Source: Diatrype stigma (lineage: Eukaryota; Ascomycota; Sordariomycetes; Xylariales; Diatrypaceae). From it: a DNA stretch of 64,000 bases. Below, one piece after another: positions 9,951 through 21,274 of the stretch. Position numbers and translations under genes: made by a program. Where the stretch lies: the NCBI GenBank assembly GCA_022225965.2, contig JAKJXP020000044.1, positions 248,001-312,000 on the forward strand, in the 5' to 3' direction. The notes beneath the pieces are model-generated. The model searched no databases and was not told the DNA's origin. It saw only the letters and a list, made by a program, of their open reading frames with translations. Within the stretch, counting starts at the first letter, position 1. The number at the start of each line of letters is the position of its first letter.

Positions 9951-10730
9951 TCACATAACTTCCGGTTTCATTTCTAGAAGATGACCGCCGAGCCGCTGGG
10001 AAAGCGCAGCTAATGTCAAGGTCGGGTTCGCCGAAGGGTTGACTAGAAATATGGAGAGATCGCAAATGAACAGGATTTTTTAAGTCGTCAACCTTCAGAT
10101 TCTTGTCTACAACGCCATCCTGATCCATTTGGGGTGCCGTCCCCCTTTTTCATCTTCCATGAACTCAGACGTGGGAACACTGAGGCCCTTGTGGGTAAAG
10201 TACTGTGTAGGGAACTTCTTTCCCTCAGTCTCGCCGAGGAACGTGTTCGTAATCATAACGACATTGACCAAGACCGAATACTTGCAAGTCTTGAATTTGA
10301 CCCAGGTTTGGGGCTGATCCTTGACCATCTGCACATTCCTGTTAGGAATAATGACGAAACGAGTACCCCAGATATCGTGATTTACCATGCCCTTACCAAC
10401 CAAGTTGACAGTAGTACTATCATTACTACTGTTAAGACCACTCCTCAGGGCAATAGCTAGTTACAGCATCGATAGTTCCCGCGCACAGAAGAACCCCTGC
10501 CTTCCCGGTTGGGAGATTTGATACATTTCCAGATTGTCGCGAACAGTCAAGCTAACGATGCTGTCCTTGTGCTTGTTGACCGTGACAATCTGCGTCTTAT
10601 CAAACACGGTGATGTGGTCGTCCCTGTTATAAGAGCGATCAAGGATCCAGTTGACTGTGCAGTAGCCGCCCTGAACCAATTGATAGAGCATTGGAACAGG
10701 CGAAGCCGATAAAATAGTGGGGTTCGGACC
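9951..10730 (-). pseudogene. GMC oxidoreductase relic (C-terminal half, frameshifted)
   Basis: On the minus strand, pieces of a glucose-methanol-choline flavoenzyme are readable in order but in different frames. VPMLYQLVQGG and DHITVFDKTQIVTV come first (about 10700-10550). LLCAGTIDA, the flavin-domain segment, follows in a second frame near 10480. GKGMVNHDIWGTRF follows at 10400-10350. DGVVDKNLKVDDLKN comes near 10100, and after a one-base shift the C-terminal NPSANPTLTLAALSQRLGG, with a stop at 9951. The N-terminal FAD dinucleotide-binding half is absent, because the ferroportin promoter begins where it should be. At least three frame changes and the missing half make this a dead copy. Family identity is clear from the C-terminal NPSANPTLT signature. 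Confidence 0.8.
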
Positions 10731-10939
10731 GTTAATTGCGTCTAGCCGACCGTGTTCGGAGCTTCCGGGTCATCCCACTTCTGCACTTCACCTCACCGCC
10801 ATCATGCCTCTGCCTATACCTCATGTATAATAGCTCCCAGTTTCTTTACATGGTTGCCAGCTTTCCTATTCCCAGCTTCTAGCACTCATCAGACCAGACC
10901 CGACCGAGGTGAAGTAGCCCGGCATTGAATCCAATTGCG

Positions 10940-12954
10940 ATGGTGACACCAAACCGGGCCCTGGGTGCCACGTCGCTCCAGACGGAAGAATGGACTGCCG
11001 CAGATGAACCTCTCATCGAGCTACAGGCTCAGCCGAAACCACAGCCGAGGTCTGCCGGAGGCGTGCACCAGCCCGACCTGGAAGCGGCTGCCCCGCGATC
11101 CCACACCCCAGAACAGAATCCCCAAGCCGCACCTCTTCTCATATCCATCTCCGCACCACAGCCACAACCAGCCATGATCGCGACCGCGACTGCCGCCACT
11201 GCCCGGTACATCGATGACGAGCAGCAGCCTCTTTCTTCTTCTTCTTCTCCTCCTCCTCCCGAGGATGTAGACGGCATTGTCATCCCCGTTCCAAGGACCC
11301 TCCAGAGCCAGCTCTACACGTCGCACTTCCTCTCGACGTGGAACTCGCGCGTCTTCGAGTTCGCGTCGACGCTGTTCCTGGCCTCGGTCTACCCGGGCAC
11401 CCTGCTGCCCATGTCGGTGTACGCGCTGGCGCGCAGCGGCGCCGCCATCGTGTTCGCGCAGCCCATCGGCTCCCTGATCGATGCCGGGGACCGCCTCGCC
11501 GTGGTGCGCCTCTCCATCGTCGGCCAGCGCCTGGCGGTCGCAGCGAGCTGCGGCCTCTTCTGGGCGCTCGAGCAGCTGGGCAGTGGCGGGGGCGGTGGCG
11601 GTGGCGCTTATGGCCCGCAGCTGAAGAGTGGTTTCTTCGCCTTGACGGTCGTCTTGGCTTGTGTCGAGAAACTGTGCTCGGTATTGAATCTCGTCTCGGT
11701 GGAGAGAGATTGGGTAAGTCATGTGATATACCTGGGTCGCGCCGGTCCTGTACGTGTTCTAATCCAGGCATGATATTATACTAGGTTGTCGTCATCACTG
11801 AAGGGAATGAAGCAGCGCGGCGAGGTATGTGCTTTCCGTCTCTTGGTTATGCAAATGCAGCCCTGGAAAAACTGACAATAGCAAGTGTTGAACGCCCGGA
11901 TACGTCGGATCGACCTCTGCTGCAAGCTGCTTGGCCCGTTGGCTATCTCCCTACTTGCGATCCCGTCCATACTCATCGCTATCTGGGCTACTCTTGCCAT
12001 GAATCTTGCATCCGTAGTCGCCGAGTACATATGCATTTCGAAAGTAAGTTGGTTGAGGGAAGATTGCTTCACTAATAGGCAGTTATTGACAGCCCTAGGT
12101 CTACAGGAAGGTTCCGTCTTTACGCCGTAGAAGGGTATCAGTAGCTTCGCAGAACGAGGGTCAGGCTTCTCGAACGACGACAGTTCTTTCTTGGCTCAAG
12201 ACGACCTCGTACAGCATCCTCCCTATATCCTCGCTGCCTTTCTACCTCCGCCATTCTGCATTCCTTCCATCCTTCGCGCTCTCCCTTCTCTACCTCACTG
12301 TCCTCTCCTTCTCTGGGCAGATGGTCACGTATTTGATCTCCGTCGGGTACACCTCACTACATGTCGGCCTCGCCCGGACCGTCAGTACGATTTTCGAGCT
12401 GAGCGCTACCTGGGTCGCACCCTATATGATGAAGCGGATTGGAGTGATCCGGGGCGGCATATGGAGCCTTTCCTGGCAGATGATTTGGCTCGCTGGTGGC
12501 GTCACCTGGTGGTTCGCTGGTTTCCATGGCATGGGCCCGACCAGCGCTATCCCCGCTACCGGGCTGGCCGTCGGGGTTGCCCTCAGCCGCGTCGGACTCT
12601 GGTCTTACGATCTTTGTGCCCAGAACATTGTTCAGGATGTATGTGAACTTAGCCTACGTATTTTGAGAAACTCCCAATAGGACATAGGATATACCGCTAA
12701 CTGATGCGTAGGAAATCGAACCCGAATATCGTGGAAGCTTTTCCACGGTCGAAGCGGGGTTTCAGAACTTGTTCGAACTGCTTTCGTATGCGACTACGAT
12801 CATCTTTTCCCGGCCGGACCAGTTCCAGTGCCCTGTTCTCATCAGTGTCGTTGCTGTGTACGCTGCTGGCGGGTTGTATGCCTCTTTCGTTCGCAAGAGG
12901 CGAGGGCATCTCCTTCATACTCCGCCATGCATGCGCCAGAAAGAGGATGCATAA
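10940..12954 (+). CDS. ferroportin-type iron exporter (SLC40 family)
   Basis: Five exons (10940-11713, 11785-11824, 11886-12043, 12099-12638, 12712-12954) give 584 residues. The membrane core begins at about residue 120 with LYTSHFLSTWNSRVFEF and continues through ERDWVVVITEGNE, RRIDLCCKLLGPL and FQNLFELLSYATTIIFSRP, all landmarks of ferroportin (SLC40A1-like) proteins with some ten to twelve membrane spans. The family exports ferrous iron or loads it into vacuoles. A hydrophilic N-terminal extension of about 115 residues, rich in Pro, Ser, Gln and Ala, precedes the core. A Gly-rich run lies in a loop. The start is the first ATG in frame; no ATG exists further upstream in this frame (10925 is TTG). 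Exon 2 is only 40 bp. The 200-bp promoter abuts the GMC relic. Confidence 0.93.
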
Positions 12955-14010
12955 CATACCCTGCAATTAACCTAAAGATGATAAACCTGGCGCCAGGTCA
13001 AATACCATGGCCCTATATATTGTGTACAGCATAAACAGTGTAGTATTTTCAGTCTTCTAGAATTAGAGGCCATTGAAGACAAGATCCCCTCCGACAGCCT
13101 ATGCCATTCGTAGGTTGAGCAACGTCTCATCAGGATGAGGTCTAAGCGTTCATCATAACGTTGTGGATTCGAAGTACTCGCGTATACCCAGGAAACATGG
13201 TTGCTTATTACCACGTGGCTAATATGCGCTGGAGCAGGCTTCATCTTCCTGTCCTGACTCCTGCTATGTGACGGACATCCCTACGCAGGTGACTAGTAGT
13301 CATCCATATACTACGTGATAGGCACTCAGGCTGTGTCTTTTGCAGATATCGTGACTCGGGCCGTTGACAGCAATGAATGTAGTTCCTTTCCAACGGTTGT
13401 TTGGACCTCATGTGAGCGCTTATTCCGGTATGGCGTTCACAGTAATGTAGTCATCGAGCTCATAGGATTTACTAATTTCAAGTACGCTCACACGATTCAA
13501 CGGGGAGAAAAGTAATAAGATCAAGTGGTTACATGCTAGCTAATCAGTGGCATATGTAGGATAAATACGCAACTATGTGATGTCGATAGCCACAACCCCT
13601 TTACCCCTATAGAAAAGGAGGCAAAAAGGAGGTAATAAGGGGTTAGCAGGGAGCTAAGCTGTACGATAACTGGAAGGTGGGGCAAAACACCCCACTTCTG
13701 TCCTTAATCGTGCGACGATGGGAAGTTTTGTACTGCGTACAGGAGTGAGAACGGTTAACCACATATATTCATGCGTACATGTACAAAATTCTGGACAAAA
13801 CATCACCATCCTTGTCATCAAGAACATAAATACATCTTATCTGGATAGCACCCAACCTGCCACAGGTCCTTATCATCTCAAGGAGCATTAGGCAGCCTAG
13901 TCAGCAGTTACTTTCCGCCAGACATACACACACACACCAACCTCCCAGGTTCTGCTTACCTACTGCTGTCTATCCTGTCCAGCCCCGCGGAGCGGGAGCG
14001 GGAAACTACG
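12955..14010. other. spacer with hairpin-forming repeats
   Basis: No gene was recognised. Between 13594 and 13697 there is a pair of inverted 8-mers (AACCCCTT at 13594-13601 and AAGGGGTT at 13637-13644), then a hairpin with arms AAGGTGGGG and CCCCACTT around a short A-rich loop (13674-13697). They lie about 310-420 bp upstream of the AlkB-like gene and may be a small element end or a promoter structure. Confidence 0.4.
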
Positions 14011-14778
14011 ATGGAAGAGCTCCCCATGGAGCCGCGCGGGCTCTTCTGGCAGGACGACTTCGTCACGGCGGAGCACGAGCGGCAGCTCCTGCACATCTTC
14101 CGGCACGAGCTCGAGTGGCCGGAGAAGAAAGGGGGGAGCCCGGCGCGGCTGTCCCTGCACTACGGCTACACGTTCGACTACAAGACGTTCGGCGTGGACC
14201 CGGACATACCCTACAAGCCGTTCCCGGCGTGGCTGGAGCCCCTGATCCCCGCGACCGAGGCCCGCCCGCCCGACCAGGTCTGCCTCCAGTGGTACCCGCC
14301 GGGCGCCGGCATCCCGCCCCACGTCGACACCCACTCCGCCTACGACCAGCTGTACGCGCTGTCGCTGGGCGCGCCCGTCGTCATGCAGTTCCGGGAAGGG
14401 GGTAGTAGCGGAGACGAGGGCGATCGGCGAGTCGACGTCGACCTGACGCCCCGCAGCATGTTGCGCATGGCCGGCGATGCCCGCCTGCACTGGACCCACG
14501 GCATCAAGAAGCGCAAGACCGACACCCTGCCCGATGGCACGGTGAGGCTGAGGGAGGAGCGCTGGAGCATCACGTACCGCTGGCTGCGCGATGGCGATGG
14601 CGATGGCGATGGCGATGGCAAGCGCGAGTGCGAGTGCGGCGACGTGAAGCTGTGCGATACGGCGCAGCGGCGCAGCGGGGTCGAGCGGGAGTACCGGTGG
14701 AAGACGGCCACGGGCGGCAAGGATGCGTCGGCCGTAGAAAATGCATCTCTGGGTGACAATAAAAATAAAATTGGATAG
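14011..14778 (+). CDS. AlkB-like 2-oxoglutarate/Fe(II) dioxygenase
   Basis: The single-exon 255-residue protein has the AlkB double-stranded beta-helix signature: HVD (His104, Asp106), the distal His163 in WTHGIKKRKTD, and the 2-oxoglutarate-binding ERWSITYR block ending at Arg190. CLQWYPPGAGIPPHVDTH matches the nucleotide-recognition-lid side of ALKBH-type enzymes, which oxidatively demethylate or hydroxylate nucleic-acid bases. An ALKBH8/ALKBH4-6-like member is more likely than bacterial-type AlkB, but the subfamily is not decided. The 65 C-terminal residues carry a pure Asp-Gly repeat encoded by five GATGGC units and then a charged, Cys-containing tail (KRECECGDVKLC) of unknown role. There is no methyltransferase or RRM domain. 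Confidence 0.85.
   Translation: MEELPMEPRGLFWQDDFVTAEHERQLLHIFRHELEWPEKKGGSPARLSLHYGYTFDYKTFGVDPDIPYKPFPAWLEPLIPATEARPPDQVCLQWYPPGAGIPPHVDTHSAYDQLYALSLGAPVVMQFREGGSSGDEGDRRVDVDLTPRSMLRMAGDARLHWTHGIKKRKTDTLPDGTVRLREERWSITYRWLRDGDGDGDGDGKRECECGDVKLCDTAQRRSGVEREYRWKTATGGKDASAVENASLGDNKNKIG
14590..14619 (+). repeat. GATGGC hexanucleotide x5 in coding sequence
   Basis: Five perfect GATGGC units encode (Asp-Gly)5 in the AlkB-like protein. Length change by whole units would keep frame. Confidence 0.9.
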
Positions 14779-17700
14779 GCTATGCTTTCTTGGCTCGATC
14801 TCATCTATCTCGCTGCATTGTGACTGGTAGGTCCCCGCCTGCGAAGCTATCTAATCATGTACGTATTTGTGATCATCATTGACGGCAACGCCGGCGGTCG
14901 ACCGCGGGAACCCCCTTTACCAGGAAACGACCCTGTGCAGCTATGGGGAATATTGGCTGCGCACCTGCTTGCTACTTATATTGACACATCTGGCAGCCTA
15001 TGGGAAGAGATGCCTTCAATGCCTTCAATGCCATACCTGACGTACAATCCCGTACGATGCAAAGCACGCCGTCGCATCTGACCTACATACACCTACCTAA
15101 CTACCCACTGTCCGTCAAGCAAAAATAAGAAGAAGAAAAAAGGTTTGCAAAGCGGCCCCACCGAATGCGACATATGGTCGAGTAGTATTAGGGAAGGTGG
15201 TATTGTTGCTTGCTCAATTGGAGCCACGTAAGGCCGTATTGGGCTGCAGTCAAGTCAAGTCTGCAGATGGAGAAGAGCAGCCGCACAAAAAAGTAACCAA
15301 AAGGAAACAAAACAAAAAGAAGCAGAGTGGCGCTTAGAGTCCAGTAAAGCGTGTGTTTCCCCCCCTTTTTGGACCAACCAACATTTAAGCGCCGCTTGCT
15401 TGCAGAGTGGCGTGCATGCTGCAGAACGCCTGCATGGATAGCCGGCTACCTATCTGCATACTGTACCTACATATGTGATCTGTGAGTACGTAGCAGGGCG
15501 CAGTACAAAAGGGAGAAGCACTGTGTAAAGATAGAAAATCTGTCGCCAAGCAAGAGAAATGCCATTGGTAGATAAATGTATTGAAGCATACATCGCACAT
15601 TGGGGAATTAAACCATGACTTCGGGACGGGATTCGTTATGTCGAAAGGGGTGGTGTGTGTATGAGCGTAAGATTTCCATTAAGCGCGACAGTCCCGATAG
15701 TCCCCACGGACCATGGGTAGGAGTATTCCATCGGCCCGGCAATGATCACTTCCAACTCGGTTAATAAGAGTGATTATGTACGAAGAAGTCGGTAAGAAGA
15801 GTAAGACACATACGAGTTAGCCGCGTCTATTTCAACAGGCGAATAGGCGCCTATATGGCCCTATTACATGCATCGCTACAATAACCTGGTCGAGGAGGGG
15901 CCCTGACTGTAGCTAGAACAGGTTCAACTGCGGCCATGACCGAGAAACATCGTCGGTATCAAATCGGATGGATCGGTTAGCCGCAGCCCGGGCAGGTACT
16001 GCATGGTTTCCCGGATCGCCTGCCGCGCTACGACAAACCCGACTACTTCGTACGGGATACTATGTGGTCAAACCCAGATATTCGGGATGCGCGGTGATAT
16101 GTTGGACAGACGCCCTGACGCCTTTCACTTCACACCGTGTATTTGGCTATTTCATTCCCACAAACGCGGTTCTGTTAACTCTCGTATGTATTTATGTACA
16201 TCCTCGAGGACAAATTTGGCTCCAGCTACATACGTAGACAGAGATGTAGTTTATAAACCAGCACGTAATATTCAAAGAAGGATATTCGTAGTATGAACTG
16301 GTTTGGAAGTCGTCTCGCAGATTTTGAAACTCGAGACCGCAAATCCCTAGACTGACTTGGGCCTGCCTGATCTTTCTTGGGCAAGCCCTCGACCGTTGGG
16401 GGACTAGTGCCCCCACTCTTCCGCACGTGCTATTCCCGAACCGTCTGGGATCCGCCCGCCGATGCGTCTCAGGTGTTTTAATTAGCAGCACCAATCTGGC
16501 AGGCGGATGGTGGGGATCGAGGCAGCCTGTCAGGCCTATCAATCGGCCACTCGGTCTGTCGATGTGGTTCAACCTGTCAAGTTTCAACCATCGTTGTGTT
16601 TCTCCTGCCTGTTTCTGAGCAAATAACGGCAGATAGAGCTTTTCAGCTGCAGCTTGTTTGCCTAGCCACATACTACCTACAATAGTAGGCCGAGTTTTCA
16701 AGCCAGATATTATGCAGGTCATGCCATGCTATGCCATGCTAAACCAATCTGCGAGTGGCGGACACCGACGGCAGGGACTGAAGATGAGATGGTGGGTTGA
16801 AACTTGGATTTCCCCCCCATCATCCGGATTTAGATCACCGAAGTTGGATAGCTGGCCGTTGCAAAGTCCGACATGCGCCGGACCTGCTTGTTCGTGTACG
16901 AGTTCGTGCTTATCCTTCCATGGTACCGTTATACCACGGCAAGGCGAGCCCTTTTATCTTTCCCATGAATTTGGTGATCATACATAGTACGGTGCTTAAC
17001 ACTGAACATCGCCGTGCCGCAAACAATCTCCTTAGGAAGTAGGTTCTTGCGTGTGCACCTCCCAGGGTATTTGGCCTGAATAGTGAATACTCTCGTCAGG
17101 TGGTAAGAGGAGGGCCAAAATAGCGGCAGACCTTCACATCACCATTACGTGCCGTAGCCGGAAGATATATCATACACCGTGCTTGTTTTACTGCGTGCAG
17201 CTAATCCGCCTGTCTGCCAACCTAGTATCTAGCAATCAACAGACGAGGGTTGTTCGCGCCGGCTTGAATATCGAGATAACATTTGAGAGACTAGAACTCT
17301 GTGACTGGCACTTTGGAGAAACAACATGAGTCAAGGTGAAGCCCGAATCGCCCTGGTTCCACAATTGGTTGCGTTTGGAATCTCGTTATGTAACTTACGA
17401 ATAGAGTGAGCTTTCACGTCAAGGCAAAGGTGATGACCTGAACGATGTTCTTGATAAACCTTTACACGTATGCATATCTTGATAGTAATGCGTATGAGGT
17501 CATCTTTCCCGAAGCGAGATTTCATAACTCTGCACCTGGGGGGGTTTTGGGACAGGTAAACTACCGATCGACCTCATAATTCGAGTGTCCCTGGAAATAT
17601 TCCTGGAAATATTGACGATAAAATGGACTAGGTGCGCTTGAGCCTCGGCTACAACCGACGATTAAAATAGCCTGAGCTTATTACGAGTCGCATCGATCTT

Positions 17701-19525
17701 GAATCAAGCTCTGCTCATGATCTGGTCGAATGTCGGTAATTTTGATCGGAGGATTTCCGTCAAGTACGAAGTAATATGGCATTTTGTTAATGTGTGTTTC
17801 ACAACCGTGTACTTCGTATTACAGAAGCTATTCAGGTAACAGGGAGGCATAACCATTGACTGATCCTACAGTGCCTGGAGTACGGAGTATGTGGCATACA
17901 ATTCCACACCAAGTAGTTATATGTCAGGTATGGTCACGTTGGCCTAGTAAATGATTGGTTCTGAGTCTACTCAATGTAAGGTCTTTAAAACATAAACTTA
18001 TATCCAAACATTTTATGCTGCTATGTATTAGCAGGAAAGTATATCATGAAACAAACCTTCACATAGGAGTACTCATGTAGGTACATATGTAGTTCTTTGC
18101 TATTCTGCGAAGCTGACCTCCAGCTTCTATGCAGAAACAATCCCCCGTCTAACTATAGTTGGGGTGACTTAAGATGCGCACTCTGCAGGAAGAGGAGATC
18201 CCTGTCAGCGTCCTGGCACTGTCCCCTTGCTGGCCCCTAGTGCCCCTGAGAGAAAGCAACCTGGTCTCGTGGTTGGTCAGCCTTGGCGATGACCCCATGA
18301 AATACACCGGACCACTTGAAATTCATGAATCCGTTCACTGTGTTCGCTGTCACACAACCAATCCCGGTTTCTCGCCGTTGATTCATTCACAGTGCTCTGG
18401 TGTGTGCAATTTGTGTCTGCTAGCTGAGCCAATCACAGCTCCATATACAGTTGTTCTCTCAGCTTCGCAGTGAGATGTAAAGTCGCATGATGTATTGCAA
18501 AGAATAGACGCACATAGTAGAATTTGATAGCAGCAGTCAGTTAAACAAAGGTTCATTGTCCTATCAAAGTCATCCCATGCTGCCATGGCACTACGAAGTA
18601 CAGACATTGAGTTTACCTACAGGCCTAGTAGGAGGGCAAACTGGTGGGGAAGCCGTTGGAATAGGTGCTGTTCAACCACATACCTAGATATCCCTAACAT
18701 TGGGTACGGATTGATATTGACCAGCATGCCAATGACCAAATATGTAGTATTTCAATAATATGCCTACCAAGCTTTCACCAGTATCATTGTGAGCAGATTT
18801 GCACTGCTGCGAAATGCGCCAGGAAAACTGTAGGTTTGTTCTTTGGCTCAATTATACACGCACCTCCCGGCTATATTCCCAAGCAGATAGCCATAAAAAC
18901 GACCACATAACTACACTCACACATCTGTACATACTTACATACATGTAGTGACAGTAGTGGTGTGTTTGTGTGCATGCACTGGAGCACTTACAAGCACTTG
19001 CGAGAAATACGGTTTACCCAAAGATGCCTTGTATGTATATATTTAAAGTGGCTCTATTCGCCCCAGGTGGATCTCCGACTGGCAGATTGGCATGATTCCC
19101 AGGCCGCCCAGGTTCGCTGCACTGTCTCTGCCCACACTTCACTGCAGCAAAAACTCACCATGGCGGGATCAACGGTACAGTGTTTCCTCCGCTTGTGTAT
19201 GTACTATGATGCACCACACCACCACACCACACCTTCAGACCCTGGACGCCCAACCCTGGCTGCCCTGGACACCTAGTAATCTATCTGCAATGGCCACAGC
19301 CAGGAGCCTGACACCCTGACACCCAGACGCACCCGGACAGGCCAGACAGGCCAGACAAGCCAGACAAGCCAAACTAGGCCTGCTGGAGCAGCCTCTTCCA
19401 TCAATTGGATTTTGATTGGGCTTCCAATGGATCAACTCTAGCTTGCCCAGGTCTCCACTCCCTGGCCTTGTGTCTCTCTCCCGCCTGCACACGCTGCGCT
19501 GCAAACCCGCTATGCTCGCTACCTA
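14779..19525. other. long gene-poor spacer
   Basis: About 4.7 kb shows no recognisable gene. It has alternating AT-rich stretches and simple sequence. There is a doubled CCTGGAAATATT near 17588-17612. Repeated CCAGACAGG/CCAGACAAG units lie at about 19340-19375. A 99-codon plus-strand frame at 18174-18473 has no family features or splice partner. No transposase or reverse-transcriptase motif was seen on either strand. Confidence 0.5.
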
Positions 19526-21274
19526 TGGAGTTAGCAGGCAACTAGACCAGGCCCGCCCGCCCGCCTGTACGCACGCACGCACGCACGTACGCAGGTTTTG
19601 CTCTCCTCTTTCTCTCCCCTTCCCCTTCTCTCATCACCACCCTTATTTTCTTCTTCTTCCTTCCCTCCATCACCACCCGTCCCGCCCTTCCTTTATTTCG
19701 CCCTCTATTATCCTCTTTCAAGAGTGTTTGCGTGTTTGCGCTTGTGCGTGTGTGTGGATCAATTATATTTTTTTCTTCCTTGACTTTGTCTATCCCCCAG
19801 TTTGAGCATCAGCAAAACCAACCAAAAAAAGGCCAACTTGTAGAGCATCACCGCATTCTCTTAAGAACCAGAAAGAAAAAAAGAACAGACAAACGAGGAC
19901 ACATCGCCATCGCCGCCATACCACACCACCACAACCAACGACCACCAATACCGCATCTCATCACGCTATACGATCAAGTACCAAAAAGGGGAAAGAAGGA
20001 AAGAAGCAAGAATTCTCGAAAGTGCCATAGATTGGGTTCTGGAATAATCAACCCATTCATTCATCAACAGCATTATAATCATTGTACATTTTCTCTTTGA
20101 TTCATATTTCATTTAGGCCCTTACAGCCCAGTCGCCCCTTTTCTGTTCGCGTCTATTCGTACCGACGATATAGCGCCATAATTTCATATCACGGTTGCTT
20201 GGGATAGCTCCAGTTGCCTCGACGATAAAGGAGGAACGACTCGATAGCCTTGCTGCCATCACGATCAACTCGGATTATAAGAACTGCGTTCGAAGTACCA
20301 GGGTACTCGGCTAATTCGGTCATCGATCAATCGCATCGGACAGCACAAGACCTTGACTTTTGGACAAAGAATTACTGCAAGTGAGTTGGTTGATTCACTA
20401 CCTCTGCCCTCATTGCCCTAGACAAAGACAGCGCCCGAGGGACACGGTCGGGGCCCTGCTTACGCGACTTGACTTTCCCTCTCACTGTGCCACTTCCCCG
20501 GTTCAAGTCAGACAAGGAAACTTCGCCCCATCTTTTGCCTTGTTCCGACTTGGACTTTCCCATCTCGAGGTCGCCTTGAGCCAACGGGTAGCACCGGTAG
20601 TGGTCCCTTTGCCTGATCAAAGGATACCCATCCCGATCACATTTGGGACTTGGATCATCGCTCTTGAACCCCCTTCTTGCTTCCTTTTTGCTACAGTCCC
20701 ATCCGATCACCCTCTGCATCTTCCACCCACCCGCGTCATTGTCGCTCCTTCGTTTAGAAGTTACATATACCACTGTCTTTTTTATACAACAAGCATTATT
20801 AATACGTCCTAAAGACAGAAACCACATACGCCGTCCGACCGAGGCCTATCAACATTCACCTCAGCAGTTTCTTGTCCGCAGCTTTCTATCTGCATTGGCT
20901 CTGGCTTCTTGGATTCGCTTGGTTTGAGGTTTCTCTTAGCAGACCACGTTTGACACGGCATCAATCCCGAATCGTTCGATCAATCCTCGACGAAAGCATT
21001 GAGTTTCTAGGCCCACACATTGGGTCACCTGCAGGAGATACCGCTTTACTTTGCTACGATATCCCCCAGCTTAATCACCACTCCATCTGGATACCCCATC
21101 ATTATACCATTACTTGGTTGTAATATCACCCTGATCGCCCAACTCAGTAAAAGGCCATCATCCATTCTTTTCTAGCATCATTTCGCTTCTGTCAACTCAA
21201 GATTTACCAGTGAATCTGTCTGTGCCTTGGTGCATAGATTATCATCAGCGATAGACATATTTGTATACACGAGC
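19526..21274 (+). promoter_or_regulatory. ATG-free 5' leader of the Q-rich gene, with CT-rich promoter element
   Basis: From 19526 to 21274 the plus strand contains not one ATG in any frame (about 27 expected by chance), and the first ATG is the start codon at 21275. Upstream of 19526, ATG occurs normally. A strong pyrimidine tract (about 19600-19710) resembles the CT-rich elements that precede transcription starts in filamentous fungi. An A/C-rich run at 19800-19890 could mark the transcript start. I infer a roughly 1.4-1.5 kb leader, possibly with leader introns, from which upstream start codons have been purged. Confidence 0.65.

Noticed and set aside
10925..10939. Longer N-terminus for the ferroportin starting at 10925
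   Set aside because: The codon at 10925 is TTG, not ATG; the first in-frame ATG is 10940.
18174..18473. 99-codon frame with several Cys as a small secreted protein
   Set aside because: There is no signal peptide at the start, and the Cys are not in a recognisable pattern.
21227..21274. Earlier start for the Q-rich protein at 21227
   Set aside because: The codon is GTG. The first ATG is at 21275, and the whole leader is ATG-free.
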